A stretch of DNA of 43,420 nt, from assembly GCF_005404945.1 (NCBI RefSeq), contig NZ_BJDG01000028.1, positions 1 through 43,420 of the forward strand, in the 5' to 3' direction. Source of the DNA: Lactiplantibacillus pingfangensis (GTDB taxonomy: Bacteria > Bacillota > Bacilli > Lactobacillales > Lactobacillaceae). Below, in pieces: positions 7,344-15,580 of this stretch (position 1 is its first letter; each line of letters opens with the position of its first letter). A program made the position numbers and the translations under genes. The notes under the pieces were generated by a model. It saw nothing but the letters and a program-made list of their open reading frames with translations, ran no database searches and was not told where the DNA came from.

Positions 7344-7395
7344 TTGACAAATGTAAACGATGACGGTAAGATATATCTTGTAGTTTACAAATGTA
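7344..7395 (+). promoter_or_regulatory. Copper-responsive promoter with two cop boxes
   Basis: TTGACA (7344-7349), a 17-nt spacer and TAAGAT (7367-7372). Cop boxes with the CopY consensus TACANNTGTA occur at 7346-7355 (GACAAATGTA, one mismatch) and 7386-7395 (TACAAATGTA, perfect). One overlaps the -35 and the other lies after the start site, an arrangement suited to CopY repression released by copper. No copY gene is in the window. Confidence 0.8.
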
Positions 7396-7430
7396 ATCGT
7401 AAATAATTATTTTGGGAGAAGGCAATTGAG

Positions 7431-7802
7431 ATGACAAAATTACTTGTTTTACTAATTGGTGTGATCATTATCGGGTTTATCCTGTGGTGGTTTTTTGGCA
7501 AGCATCAGGTGGCGAGTGCCGAGGCAGCAGTGACTAACGATCGGCAGTCGGTTGATATTGAAGTAAAGGGTGGTTATTCACCGGAAAATGTGGTTTTAAA
7601 ACAAGGGGTTCCAGCCGTTTTGAATTTTACGCGCAAAGATGCGTCAACTTGTTTAGATCGCGTGGTGTTTAGTGATTTTGGGATTAACCAGGAATTACCG
7701 AAGAATCAATTAGAAACAATTAAAATTGATACTAGCAAGCCTGGCGAATATGAGTGGGCCTGTGGGATGGACATGTTTCATGGCAAACTCATCATTAAAT
7801 AG
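7431..7802 (+). CDS. Membrane-anchored cupredoxin-domain protein
   Basis: A protein of 123 residues with an N-terminal membrane helix (about residues 3-20), then a cupredoxin-like beta domain. Candidate copper ligands are the Cys in STCLDRV and the Cys and Met residues in WACGMDMFHG near the C-terminus. It is first in an operon with a second cupredoxin and a copper ATPase, under two cop boxes. It probably binds copper on the outer face of the membrane, receiving it from or passing it to the pump (inference). The helix may be an uncleaved anchor, because no lipobox or clear cleavage site is seen. The RBS is GGGAGAAGG. Confidence 0.8.
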   Translation: MTKLLVLLIGVIIIGFILWWFFGKHQVASAEAAVTNDRQSVDIEVKGGYSPENVVLKQGVPAVLNFTRKDASTCLDRVVFSDFGINQELPKNQLETIKIDTSKPGEYEWACGMDMFHGKLIIK

Positions 7803-7814
7803 GGGGTCAAACAA

Positions 7815-8087
7815 ATGACTGAAGCACAACAAACTGTAAAGATTACTGTTGCTGGGGGCTATCAACCCGCGGTGGTGACGCTGAAACAAGGCATTCCCGC
7901 TAAATTGATTTTCACGCGAACGAACGCTCAAGGCTGTTTGGATGTGGTGCATTCGACGGACTTGCAGTTTAAAACGACCTTACCCTTAAATCAGCCGCAA
8001 ACGGTGATGATTTCAACCGATCAGGCCGGAGAATTTAATTATAGTTGTGGCATGGACATGTTTAGTGGAAAGGTGGTCATTGCCTAA
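7815..8087 (+). CDS. Cupredoxin-like protein without signal peptide
   Basis: A protein of 90 residues covering only the cupredoxin domain and homologous to the soluble part of the preceding protein. It shares the pattern CLDVV and [10 protein letters not shown]. It has no signal peptide or membrane helix and should be cytosolic, which is unusual since cupredoxins normally work outside the cell. It could act as a copper chaperone or metal-sensing domain for the downstream ATPase, which lacks its own N-terminal metal-binding domain. AGGGGG precedes the ATG, and the stop overlaps the ATPase start by one base (TAATG). Confidence 0.8.
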   Translation: MTEAQQTVKITVAGGYQPAVVTLKQGIPAKLIFTRTNAQGCLDVVHSTDLQFKTTLPLNQPQTVMISTDQAGEFNYSCGMDMFSGKVVIA

Positions 8088-10012
8088 TGACAGTCACAAA
8101 ACGCTTTTGGATTTCATTAATTTTGTCATTACCAATGCTTGCGAATATGATTTTAATGCCTTTTGGTTGGATGCTTCCTGGGGGTAATTGGACACAACTC
8201 GCGCTAACAACGGTGATCATGTTAGTTTCGGCGGGCCCGTTTGCGCAAAGTGCTTGGGCATCTTTCAAAAAGCACCATTCCAACATGGATACACTCGTGG
8301 CGATTGGGACGGTAACAGCTTATTTATATAGTATTTATGCGATGATTACTAATCAAGCGGTCTTCTTTGAAAGTGCCGCCTTTGTCACTGCTTTTGTGCT
8401 ACTCGGACAAGTTTTCGAAGAACGGATGCGCAATAATGCGTCTGACGCGGTAGAGAAGTTGGCCAATTTGCAAGCCAAAGCCGCGGAAGTCTTACGTGAC
8501 GGTCAGTTTGTCAAATTACCACTGAGTGAAGTTGTTTTGAATGACGTGATCCGAGTTAAGCCAGGTGAAAAAGTGCCGGTGGATGGTGTGATTGTCAAAG
8601 GCAGTTCCACCGTTGACGAGTCAATGGTGACTGGTGAGAGCATGCCCGTGACGAAGCAAGTCGACGATAATGTGATTGGGGCCACCATGAACAGTACGGG
8701 GACCTTCTTATTGAAAGCGAATAAAGTTGGCAATCAGACGATGCTGTCACAAATTGTTGAGTTGGTGAAAAAGGCCCAAAATAGTCACGCGCCAATTCAA
8801 AAATTGACGGATAAAGTTTCTGATATTTTTGTACCAGTTGTTTTAATTTTAGCCATTTTAACGTTCTTAACTTGGTATGTCTTCTTAGATGCCAGCGTGG
8901 CGCGCGCCTTGATTTTTGCCGTTTCGGTGGTCGTGATTGCTTGCCCCTGTGCGCTTGGTTTGGCGACACCCACGGCATTAATGGTGGGAACCGGTCGCGG
9001 CGCCAAGATGGGGATCTTGATTAAGAATGGTGAAGTTTTGGAAGCTGTCAACGATGTTAAAACGGTTGTTTTCGATAAAACTGGGACGATTACAGTTGGC
9101 AAGCCCCAAGTGACCGATATTGTGGGTGATGAAGCCCAAGTCTTACAAATTGCGGCTAGTTTAGAAGATTCCTCGGAACATCCACTGGCGGCGGCAATTT
9201 TAGCACGGGCGAAAACCGCTAAGATTAGCGCTAAGGCAGTTGATCAGTTCCAAGCGATTGAAGGCAAAGGCGTGTCAGCGATTATTGATGGCAAACATGG
9301 CTTCGTTGGGAATCACAAACTATTAGCTGATTTAAAGTTTGACAATGACTTAGCTCAGCAAGAAATTAAGTTGCAAAATGAAGCGAAAACCGTCGTCTTT
9401 GTTGGCCTAGATGACCGTATTATTGGCATGATTGCGATTCAGGATGTTCCTAAGGAGACTTCAAAAGAAGCGATTGCCGAGTTGAAGGCTCGCGGGCTGA
9501 AGACCGTGATGTTAACCGGTGATAACGAACGGGTGGCACAAGCCGTTGCTGAACAAGTTGGTATTGATGAGGTCATTGCGGATGTGTTACCTGGTGACAA
9601 AGCGGAACATGTGAAGGCGTTCCAACAAACTGGCAAAGTGGCCTTCGTTGGTGACGGGATTAACGACGCGCCGGCTTTAACGATGGCTGATGTTGGGATT
9701 GCGATGGGGTCTGGGACTGATATTGCCATTGATTCCGGTGGGATTGTCCTAGTCAAAAATGACCTGCGTGATGTGGATAAGGCCCTAGCATTGAGTCGGA
9801 AAACCTTTAATCGGATCAAGCTCAATTTGTTCTGGGCGTTTATCTACAACGTTTTAGGGATTCCTGTGGCTGCCGGTATTTTCTTCACGATTGGCTTCAC
9901 TTTGAGTCCTGAACTGGCTGGCTTGGCAATGGCATTTAGTTCACTGTCTGTCGTCATGAGCTCAGTCTTGTTGAATAAAGCTAAGATTAAGACTAAGGCG
10001 CGACTAGCCTAA
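8087..10012 (+). CDS. Copper-translocating P1B-type ATPase without N-terminal metal-binding domain
   Basis: An ion-pumping ATPase of 641 residues that most likely exports copper. It has the transmembrane metal site CPC (residues 286-288, in IACPCALG), the actuator motif TGES, the phosphorylation site DKTGT (Asp330), the HP motif and GDGINDAP. It starts almost directly with the first membrane helices: no HMA domain (CxxC) or His-rich stretch is present, so it is shorter than CopA or CopB. The two cupredoxins upstream may replace that domain. The ATG at 8087 overlaps the previous stop. CopA- and CopB-like functions cannot be separated by eye, so I give no symbol. A terminator follows at 10022. 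Confidence 0.92.
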   Translation: MTVTKRFWISLILSLPMLANMILMPFGWMLPGGNWTQLALTTVIMLVSAGPFAQSAWASFKKHHSNMDTLVAIGTVTAYLYSIYAMITNQAVFFESAAFVTAFVLLGQVFEERMRNNASDAVEKLANLQAKAAEVLRDGQFVKLPLSEVVLNDVIRVKPGEKVPVDGVIVKGSSTVDESMVTGESMPVTKQVDDNVIGATMNSTGTFLLKANKVGNQTMLSQIVELVKKAQNSHAPIQKLTDKVSDIFVPVVLILAILTFLTWYVFLDASVARALIFAVSVVVIACPCALGLATPTALMVGTGRGAKMGILIKNGEVLEAVNDVKTVVFDKTGTITVGKPQVTDIVGDEAQVLQIAASLEDSSEHPLAAAILARAKTAKISAKAVDQFQAIEGKGVSAIIDGKHGFVGNHKLLADLKFDNDLAQQEIKLQNEAKTVVFVGLDDRIIGMIAIQDVPKETSKEAIAELKARGLKTVMLTGDNERVAQAVAEQVGIDEVIADVLPGDKAEHVKAFQQTGKVAFVGDGINDAPALTMADVGIAMGSGTDIAIDSGGIVLVKNDLRDVDKALALSRKTFNRIKLNLFWAFIYNVLGIPVAAGIFFTIGFTLSPELAGLAMAFSSLSVVMSSVLLNKAKIKTKARLA

Positions 10013-10021
10013 ATGATGAAG

Positions 10022-10052
10022 GACTTGCTGATGACTTGGCAAGTCTTTTTTT
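10022..10052 (+). terminator. Terminator of the copper operon
   Basis: GACTTGC (10022-10028) pairs with GCAAGTC (10039-10045), followed by seven T. Confidence 0.85.
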
Positions 10053-10071
10053 GTTACGATAATTAAAATAG

Positions 10072-10107
10072 TTGACATTAACTAAATGAACGTTTATTAT
10101 ATAATCA
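10072..10107 (+). promoter_or_regulatory. Promoter and operator of TetR gene 2; leaderless
   Basis: TTGACA (10072-10077), a 17-nt spacer and TATTAT (10095-10100). The expected start is at 10107, the A of the ATG that matches the paralog's N-terminus, and there is no ribosome site. The partial palindrome AAATGAACGTTTA (10084-10096) overlaps the spacer and -10 and recurs as AAATAAATGTTTA (10726-10738) before the SDR gene. Confidence 0.7.
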
Positions 10108-10688
10108 TGCGAAAAATTGATGAAGGTAAAAAGAACAGAATCAAACAGGCTGTTTTTGAAATTGCTCGTGATGAGGGTATTGCCGGATTATCATTTGGTA
10201 AGCTAGCCAAGCGTGCTGGTGTCAGTTCCGGGACACCGTATGTTTATTATCAAGATAAAACGGATATGTTGGGCAAAATTTATCTTGACGTGAAAACGTT
10301 AGTGGATGAGGGGCTACAGGCAGATATTGATCAAGGTAAAACGCCGGAAGAACGGCTGTTCAATGCGGTGAATCACTTTGCCAAGCAACTGGTTGCGCAT
10401 CAACTTGAGGCAAATTATTTGGCCGCAATTGAAGATAATCCGCAGTTGGTCACAGCGGCGGTGTTACAAGCTGGTAATCAATTGGCAGCACCGCTGAAAG
10501 TCGCTTTTGAAGCCGCCGCTGCGACTGGCCGGCTGAAAACGACGAATCCAGAAACGGTGATGGCCTTGCTGTTTGGCCCATTTACAATGGTGTTGCGACA
10601 ACGTTTTGCCATTGACCAACCCGTGTTAGCGAGTGAATTGGAAACGGTGATTCAGTTTTCGATGCAAGGACTACTTAAAGATCGGTAA
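10107..10688 (+). CDS. TetR/AcrR-family transcriptional regulator (paralog of the one at 1791)
   Basis: A regulator of 193 residues when started at 10107. An upstream in-frame ATG at 10086 would add seven residues, but it lies inside the promoter. The helix-turn-helix spans about residues 8-53, with LAKRAGVSSGTPYVYYQDKT. The N-terminal 60 residues closely resemble the TetR at 1791, while the C-terminal ligand domains are more divergent, which suggests duplicated regulators with different effectors. It is followed by an SDR gene, as in the first module. A short hairpin with a T tract overlaps its stop codon. Confidence 0.88.
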   Translation: MRKIDEGKKNRIKQAVFEIARDEGIAGLSFGKLAKRAGVSSGTPYVYYQDKTDMLGKIYLDVKTLVDEGLQADIDQGKTPEERLFNAVNHFAKQLVAHQLEANYLAAIEDNPQLVTAAVLQAGNQLAAPLKVAFEAAAATGRLKTTNPETVMALLFGPFTMVLRQRFAIDQPVLASELETVIQFSMQGLLKDR

Positions 10689-10738
10689 ACCGATTTTTAT
10701 TTTTAAGCTTTAATTAAATAAATGTTTAATCAATTAAA
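10681..10738 (+). promoter_or_regulatory. Hairpin plus operator between TetR 2 and SDR 2
   Basis: ATCGGTAAACCGAT (10681-10694), followed by TTTTATTTTT, is a small terminator-like hairpin containing the tetR stop. The operator-like AAATAAATGTTTA (10726-10738) matches the site in the tetR promoter at 11 of 13 bases. The SDR may therefore have its own regulated promoter here. Confidence 0.55.
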
Positions 10739-10756
10739 AGAAAGCAGGTTTCAAAA

Positions 10757-11575
10757 ATGACTAAAAAAACAATCTTAATTACTGGTGCCTCAAGTGGGAT
10801 GGGTTTAGCGGCGACAAAATTATTTGCTGAAAAGGGCTGGGAAGTCTTCGCTGGTGCACGGCGCGTTACCAAAATTCCAACGGGTGCGCACATTCATGCG
10901 TTGCAATTAGATGTGACCGATACCCCATCTAAGCGTAACTTTGTGCAAACCGCGCAAGAGCTGACGGGACGGATTGATGTCTTACTGAATAATGCCGGCT
11001 ATGGCGAATTTGGCCCGTTAGAAGAAGTCCCAATGGCACGCGCCCGGCAACAGTTGGAGACCAACTTGTTGGGCGCGGCCGAGTTGGCCCAATTAGTTTT
11101 GCCGCTGATGCGCCGACAAGGTTTTGGCCGTATCATCAATAATTCGTCGGTGGGTGGCGACATGTATTCACCACTCGGCGGTTGGTATTACGTCAGCAAG
11201 CACAGCTTAAATGTCTGGTCCGATGTCTTGGATACAGAAATCCGGCAATTTGGGTTGCGGTCAGTCGTGATTGAACCAGGTGGGACTGCCTCGGCCTGGA
11301 GTTCAATTGCGATGGACAATGTCAAAAAGAACCTCAGTACCGATTCGCCGTATCAAGGTTTGGTCGATAAGACCAAAGGGTTGATGACGCGATTGGGTGG
11401 CATGAGCTCGGCAACGTCCGCTGATTTAGCCAAAGTCTTTTATCGGGCTGCCACGGATCAACGTCCCAAGCGACGTTATTTCTATGCCTGGTCGGATCGC
11501 TTAATGGCTCATTTTTCACGTGTTCATCCTGGCGTCTTTCATCAAAGCATGACCATGATGTTTGACAAGAAATAG
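10757..11575 (+). CDS. Short-chain dehydrogenase/reductase
   Basis: An NAD(P)-dependent oxidoreductase of 272 residues. The glycine motif TGASSGMG is at residues 9-16, NNAG at 78-81, Ser130/131 is in the catalytic strand, and YYVSK gives Tyr144 and Lys148. The AGARR after the second strand suggests NADPH preference (inference). The RBS AAAGCAGG lies before the ATG. It is the partner of the TetR at 10107. It is not a close paralog of the SDR at 2418, so the two TetR-SDR modules share a regulator type more than an enzyme. A terminator follows at 11618. Confidence 0.9.
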   Translation: MTKKTILITGASSGMGLAATKLFAEKGWEVFAGARRVTKIPTGAHIHALQLDVTDTPSKRNFVQTAQELTGRIDVLLNNAGYGEFGPLEEVPMARARQQLETNLLGAAELAQLVLPLMRRQGFGRIINNSSVGGDMYSPLGGWYYVSKHSLNVWSDVLDTEIRQFGLRSVVIEPGGTASAWSSIAMDNVKKNLSTDSPYQGLVDKTKGLMTRLGGMSSATSADLAKVFYRAATDQRPKRRYFYAWSDRLMAHFSRVHPGVFHQSMTMMFDKK

Positions 11576-11617
11576 TTTAATTGATTGTCTCAGTGCTAAC
11601 TGGAATTTGGTTGGCTC

Positions 11618-11668
11618 AAAAAAACACTAAGCTCACTTGGAATTTACAAGTGATACTGGTGTTTTTTT
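11618..11668. terminator. Terminator after SDR 2
   Basis: A long hairpin with CTCACTTG/CAAGTGA core pairing and outer AAAAAAACAC/GTGTTTTTTT arms. It has A and T runs on both sides and so may work in both directions. Confidence 0.8.
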
Positions 11669-11710
11669 GTGAGCTAAAGATTAAAAGGTGATACTGACTG
11701 TCGCTTCCGG

Positions 11711-11876
11711 TTGGGACGGATAACATGCGGTCGTGGGACCGGGCCAAGCCAAACACGTCTTGGCCCTCGCCCGGAACTCTTGCTAAAATCGCAAGTGTCC
11801 CGGCCCGTCCGTGGCATAAAATCGGCAAAACCGGCCGATTCAACGCCACCTTCACGACCGATGTTATCCGTCCCAA
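11711..11876. repeat. Structured intergenic element A (multi-branched, GC-rich)
   Basis: An outer stem of 16 exact base pairs (11711-11726 with 11861-11876) extends inward through CGGTCGTG/CACGACCG. Inside are a hairpin GGGCCAAG/CTTGGCCC with loop CCAAACACGT, a hairpin CCGGAACTCTTGC/GCAAGTGTCCCGG with loop TAAAATC, and a third, GTGGC/GCCAC, enclosing ATCGGC/GCCGAT. The sequence is much richer in GC than its surroundings. It is a homolog of element B at 17922. Short open frames here are by-products. The rest of the gap (11877-12030) shows nothing I can name. Confidence 0.8.
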
Positions 11877-12035
11877 TCTCCAGCTAACTAGGCTTCGTGG
11901 AAACAGGTAGAACCGTGCCACAGTGTCAACAAAATTAGTTGGTTTTAACTCAAACACGGCAGTCAAGGTGCTTATATGACTGAATTAGCGGGAATGACGA
12001 ATGAATTAGTTTGTAAGCCATAATTACGGCTTGAA

Positions 12036-12190
12036 TGTCCTTTAAATACGAATGATTACCTGAATAAATTAAATAAGGTTCATATATTTTATGAAAACCA
12101 CTGTTATTTTTCAATGGGTTCTGCTATAGTATTGATGAAATAGTTAACATTTATTTGTTCAGGAATTATATTGTTCGTATTTTAAGGAGG
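12036..12190 (+). promoter_or_regulatory. Promoter region of the purine permease with PurBox-like repeats
   Basis: TATAGT at 12125-12130 with a TG at 12122-12123 forms an extended -10. An exact inverted repeat, AAATACGAA (about 12037-12045) and TTCGTATTT (about 12175-12183), brackets it. Read on the minus strand the downstream copy is close to the PurR box AWWWCCGAACWWT, with one mismatch. No purine riboswitch core was recognised. Confidence 0.4.
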
Positions 12191-12198
12191 AATTGATT

Positions 12199-13656
12199 TT
12201 GGATAAGTTTTTCAAGCTCAAGGAATCAGGAACCACGGTTGGGACTGAAATTGGTGCCGGTGTCACGACTTTCTTCGCCATGTCGTATATTTTATTTGTT
12301 AACCCACAGATTTTGGGTCAAACGGGAATGCCGCAACAGGCCGTCTTTCTAGCGACCATCATCGCTTCCGTTGCTGGGACTTTAGTGATGGGCCTCTTCG
12401 CCAATGTGCCTTACGCGCTGGCGCCGGGGATGGGATTGAATGCCTTTTTCACTTATACCGTTGTCATGAGCTTAGGATTTTCTTGGCAAGAAGGACTCGC
12501 CTTAGTTTTCTTCTGTGGCATTATCAATATTGTGATTACTGCTACCAAGATTCGGAAGATGCTGATTTCTGCAATTCCCATTAATTTACAACTAGCGATT
12601 AGTGGTGGGATTGGCGCCTTCATTGCCTACGCTGGTTTGAAAAATGCGAACTTTCTCAATTTTACGACGGACGCAACTAGTATCACGTCGATCAATAACA
12701 AAGTTTATAATGCGGCTCAAACGACGTTCCAACATGGCGTTAGCACCGTGGTTTCTAATGGGAGTGTGACGCCAGCGTTACAAATGTTTAATTCGCCGGC
12801 GCTCGTTTTGGCGCTGATTGGGTTGATTTTAACGGTCATTCTCAAAGTTAGAAAAGTTCCTGGGGCGTTGCTGATTGGGATCTTAGCCACAACGGTGATT
12901 GGGATTCCCATGGGCGTAACTAATTTACATGTTGCTAGTGGTTATTCCATTGGCGCGTCTTTCCATCAGTTAGGGACAACCTTCTTAGCGGCCTTTTCGT
13001 CAAAAGGGATGGGATCACTTTTCGCCTCACAGAACCGATTGATCTTAGTTTTAATGACGATTTTATCATTTAGTTTATCGGATACCTTTGATTCACTGGG
13101 AACCTTTATTGGGACTGGTCGGCAAACCGGGATTTTCTCCGGTGAAAAAGAACTCGCACTTGAAAAGGCGCCCGGGTTCAAATCAAAATTGGATAAAGCC
13201 TTATTTGCAGATTCAATTGCAACCGGGGTTGGCTCGATTTTTGGCACGTCCAACATTACCACTTATGTTGAAAGCTCTGCCGGAATTGGCGCTGGTGGTC
13301 GGACCGGGCTGACGAGTGTCGTGGTGGCAATCTTATTCTTACTCAGTTCATTGGCGTCACCACTATTGTCGATTATTCCAACCGCGGCGATTGCGCCATC
13401 TTTGATTCTAGTCGGGGTCATGATGATGAGTTCCTTTAGTAAGATTCCATGGTCTGACTTGAGTGAAGCCATTCCAGCGTTCATGACGGCGTTTATCATG
13501 GCATTTGCTTTCAATATTACTTATGGGATTGCGGCCGGGTTTATTTTCTATTGCATCATTCGGACCGTTAACGGTAAAGCGAAGACCGTCCATCCATTAA
13601 TTTGGGGTGTTTCAGCATTATTCGTGATTAACTTCTTAGTCTTGGCACTAGTTTAA
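12199..13656 (+). CDS. NCS2-family (AzgA/PbuG-like) purine permease
   Basis: A proton-coupled nucleobase transporter for adenine, guanine or hypoxanthine, with 485 residues and about 12-14 helices. Typical family stretches are GAGVTTFFAMSYILFVNP, YALAPGMGLNAFF, SDTFDSLGTFIGTG and the AESSAGIGAGGRTG-like loop (ESSAGIGAGGRTGL here). TTG at 12199 is preferred over TTG at 12193 because AAGGAGG at 12184-12190 is 8 nt from the former and only 2 nt from the latter. It stands alone and ends in a strong hairpin. Regulation by PurR is possible from the upstream motifs. Confidence 0.92.
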   Translation: MDKFFKLKESGTTVGTEIGAGVTTFFAMSYILFVNPQILGQTGMPQQAVFLATIIASVAGTLVMGLFANVPYALAPGMGLNAFFTYTVVMSLGFSWQEGLALVFFCGIINIVITATKIRKMLISAIPINLQLAISGGIGAFIAYAGLKNANFLNFTTDATSITSINNKVYNAAQTTFQHGVSTVVSNGSVTPALQMFNSPALVLALIGLILTVILKVRKVPGALLIGILATTVIGIPMGVTNLHVASGYSIGASFHQLGTTFLAAFSSKGMGSLFASQNRLILVLMTILSFSLSDTFDSLGTFIGTGRQTGIFSGEKELALEKAPGFKSKLDKALFADSIATGVGSIFGTSNITTYVESSAGIGAGGRTGLTSVVVAILFLLSSLASPLLSIIPTAAIAPSLILVGVMMMSSFSKIPWSDLSEAIPAFMTAFIMAFAFNITYGIAAGFIFYCIIRTVNGKAKTVHPLIWGVSALFVINFLVLALV

Positions 13657-13680
13657 AATTAGAAAAGCTATTACAAACTA

Positions 13681-13717
13681 AACAACGTCAGCACATAAAA
13701 TTGTGTTGGCGTTGTTT
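13681..13717. terminator. Bidirectional terminator between permease and LysR
   Basis: AACAACGTCAGCACA and TGTGTTGGCGTTGTT pair over 15 positions with GU pairs, and lie between the two convergent genes. Confidence 0.8.
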
Positions 13718-13726
13718 GATTTGTAT

Positions 13727-14599
13727 TTAATTTTCTGGCATTACCGCGACGAACTGGTCAATTAACGGCATGACTTGATGTCGGTCGGCAGTTAAGTAGC
13801 AAGCATAGATCGGCATGCTTGCCTGTGAATCGCTGATGGGGATTTCAACGCGACTATCATCTTGAGCGTGTTGCGCGCGATAGTCGGCATCAAAAATCGA
13901 CAAGGTTGTGCTGAAATAAGGAAAGTCAGAATATTGCGTGATTTCAGTAAAGGCGTCACGTTGTTTCTGGTAAAAGAAGCGGGCGTTGGGAATGGCTTGT
14001 TGAATGAGTGAACGCCATGGTCCAATGTCAGCCATCACGATGAAACTGAGGTCTTTCAGTTCTGAAAAGCTAACGCTAGCTTGGTTAGCTTGATACATAA
14101 ATTTGTTCAAATGAACGGACAGTGCCTCCGTGCCGATAAAGCGTGAGCTAACTTGATCAGTTTTAATCGAATGATTGGAAAAGATCAGTGAAAAATCATG
14201 TTGTCGCAACTGATCGCTGATTTTATCATCAGACAATAGTTGGTCAGTTACCGTAGATTGGGGTGGCAAAGTGACTTGGGCGACTAACAGCAGTGGCCCA
14301 GGAATCGTCATGCCGATTTTAAGGCGGTGTTGGGTTTGATCAAAGTTACGAACAGTGGTGACGAGCTGCTGACTGGCATGTAGCAACTTAGCGGCTTCTG
14401 TTGCGGCTAAGTCGCCAGTGGGCGTTAAAGTGATCCGATTGGGTTGCCGGGAAAAGAGCTGAACGCCAAAATCGGCTTCCAATTTTTGCATGCCGCGCGT
14501 GACGGTTGGCTGCGTCACATTGAGTTGTTCAGCTGTTTTGGCCAAAGTTTTAGTTTGGGAAAAAGTCACGAGTTCTTGTAATAAGTAGTTATCTATCAT
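13727..14599 (-). CDS. LysR-family transcriptional regulator
   Basis: A regulator of 290 residues with the standard LysR winged helix at the N-terminus (TLAKTAEQLNVTQPTVTRGM, residues 18-37) and a periplasmic-binding-like effector domain after about residue 90. It is divergent from two aldo/keto reductase genes with an AGTATAC-N7-GTATACT palindrome between them, the classical LysR arrangement. It probably activates the reductases and represses itself; the co-inducer is unknown. The ATG at 14599 is preceded by GAGGTGAC. Confidence 0.9.
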   Translation of the reverse strand: MIDNYLLQELVTFSQTKTLAKTAEQLNVTQPTVTRGMQKLEADFGVQLFSRQPNRITLTPTGDLAATEAAKLLHASQQLVTTVRNFDQTQHRLKIGMTIPGPLLLVAQVTLPPQSTVTDQLLSDDKISDQLRQHDFSLIFSNHSIKTDQVSSRFIGTEALSVHLNKFMYQANQASVSFSELKDLSFIVMADIGPWRSLIQQAIPNARFFYQKQRDAFTEITQYSDFPYFSTTLSIFDADYRAQHAQDDSRVEIPISDSQASMPIYACYLTADRHQVMPLIDQFVAVMPEN

Positions 14600-14612
14600 A
14601 TTAAGTCACCTC

Positions 14613-14633
14613 AGTATACGCTATGAGTATACT
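14613..14633. promoter_or_regulatory. LysR-type operator
   Basis: AGTATAC (14613-14619) and GTATACT (14627-14633) are exact inverted arms with a 7-nt gap. The site contains the T-N11-A core and lies 14 nt before the LysR start, between the divergent genes. Confidence 0.75.
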
Positions 14634-14712
14634 AGCATGTTAAAGTGGTAATTTTCAAGTGTGACGTCCGATGTTAAAGTGATCACAGTTCAGCAAAGAA
14701 AGCAGGGTAATC

Positions 14713-15576
14713 ATGATTCCAACAGTTAAATTGAATAATGGTATTGACATGCCACAACTCGGATTCGGTGTTTTCCAAGTGCCAGAACTGGCAGCCTGTG
14801 AAACGGCCGTGACCCAAGCCTTGGACGCCGGGTATCGCTTAATTGATACCGCCACGGCCTATCAAAATGAAGCGGCAGTCGGGCGGGCAATTAAAAAGAG
14901 CGGGATAAAACGTGAAGACTTATTTGTAACCTCAAAATTATGGGTTTCAGATTTTACTTATGAACGTGCGCAAAAGGGCATCGATGCCTCATTAGAACGT
15001 TTGGGCTTAGACTACATGGATTTGTATTTGTTGCATCAGCCATATGGGGATGTCATGGGAGCTTGGCGCGCCTTGGAAGAAGCCTATCATGCCGGCAAGA
15101 TTCGCGCGATTGGCGTTTCTAACTTTTATGCTGACCAACTAAAAAATTTGGAGCTAACGATGAGTGTGAAGCCGGTCCTGAACCAGATTGAAGTTAATCC
15201 TTGGTATCAACAGTCAACTGAGGTCGCTTTTAATCAACGTGATGACGTCCGGGTCGAAGCTTGGGCACCATTTGCGGAAGGCAAGCACGGTATTTTCACT
15301 GACCCAACCATTGCAGCGATTGCGGAATCGCATGGCAAAACAGTCGGGCAAGTAATTTTACGTTGGCTATTACAACGTGGGATTACCGTGATTCCAAAAT
15401 CGGTGCATTCAACACGGATGGCTGAAAATATCGCCGTTTTTGACTTCGACTTAACCGAGGCGGAAATGCACACAATGGGGACACTTGATCGACAGGAAAG
15501 CCAATTTTTTGATCATCGTGATCCGGTAACGATTGAACAGATTTTTGGCGCAAGTCTCAAACAACTAAAGGAGTAA
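14713..15576 (+). CDS. Aldo/keto reductase
   Basis: An NADPH-dependent carbonyl reductase of 287 residues with a TIM-barrel fold. The AKR catalytic tetrad is complete: Asp45, Tyr50, Lys75 (TSKLW) and His108 (LLHQP). IGVSNF and the C-terminal IPKSVHSTRM cofactor site are present. RBS GAAAGCAGG precedes the ATG. It is the first of two tandem AKR genes, with only 4 nt between them; they are clearly paralogous and share the numbering of all four catalytic residues. It is likely controlled by the divergent LysR. Confidence 0.93.
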   Translation: MIPTVKLNNGIDMPQLGFGVFQVPELAACETAVTQALDAGYRLIDTATAYQNEAAVGRAIKKSGIKREDLFVTSKLWVSDFTYERAQKGIDASLERLGLDYMDLYLLHQPYGDVMGAWRALEEAYHAGKIRAIGVSNFYADQLKNLELTMSVKPVLNQIEVNPWYQQSTEVAFNQRDDVRVEAWAPFAEGKHGIFTDPTIAAIAESHGKTVGQVILRWLLQRGITVIPKSVHSTRMAENIAVFDFDLTEAEMHTMGTLDRQESQFFDHRDPVTIEQIFGASLKQLKE

Positions 15577-15580
15577 TCGA

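Noticed and set aside
10086-10106. Start of TetR 2 at the upstream ATG 10086
   Set aside because: It lies within the spacer of the predicted promoter, and the paralog's N-terminus aligns with 10107.
11616-11966. Minus-strand and plus-strand frames in element A
   Set aside because: They are created by the GC-rich hairpins; no ribosome site or protein features.
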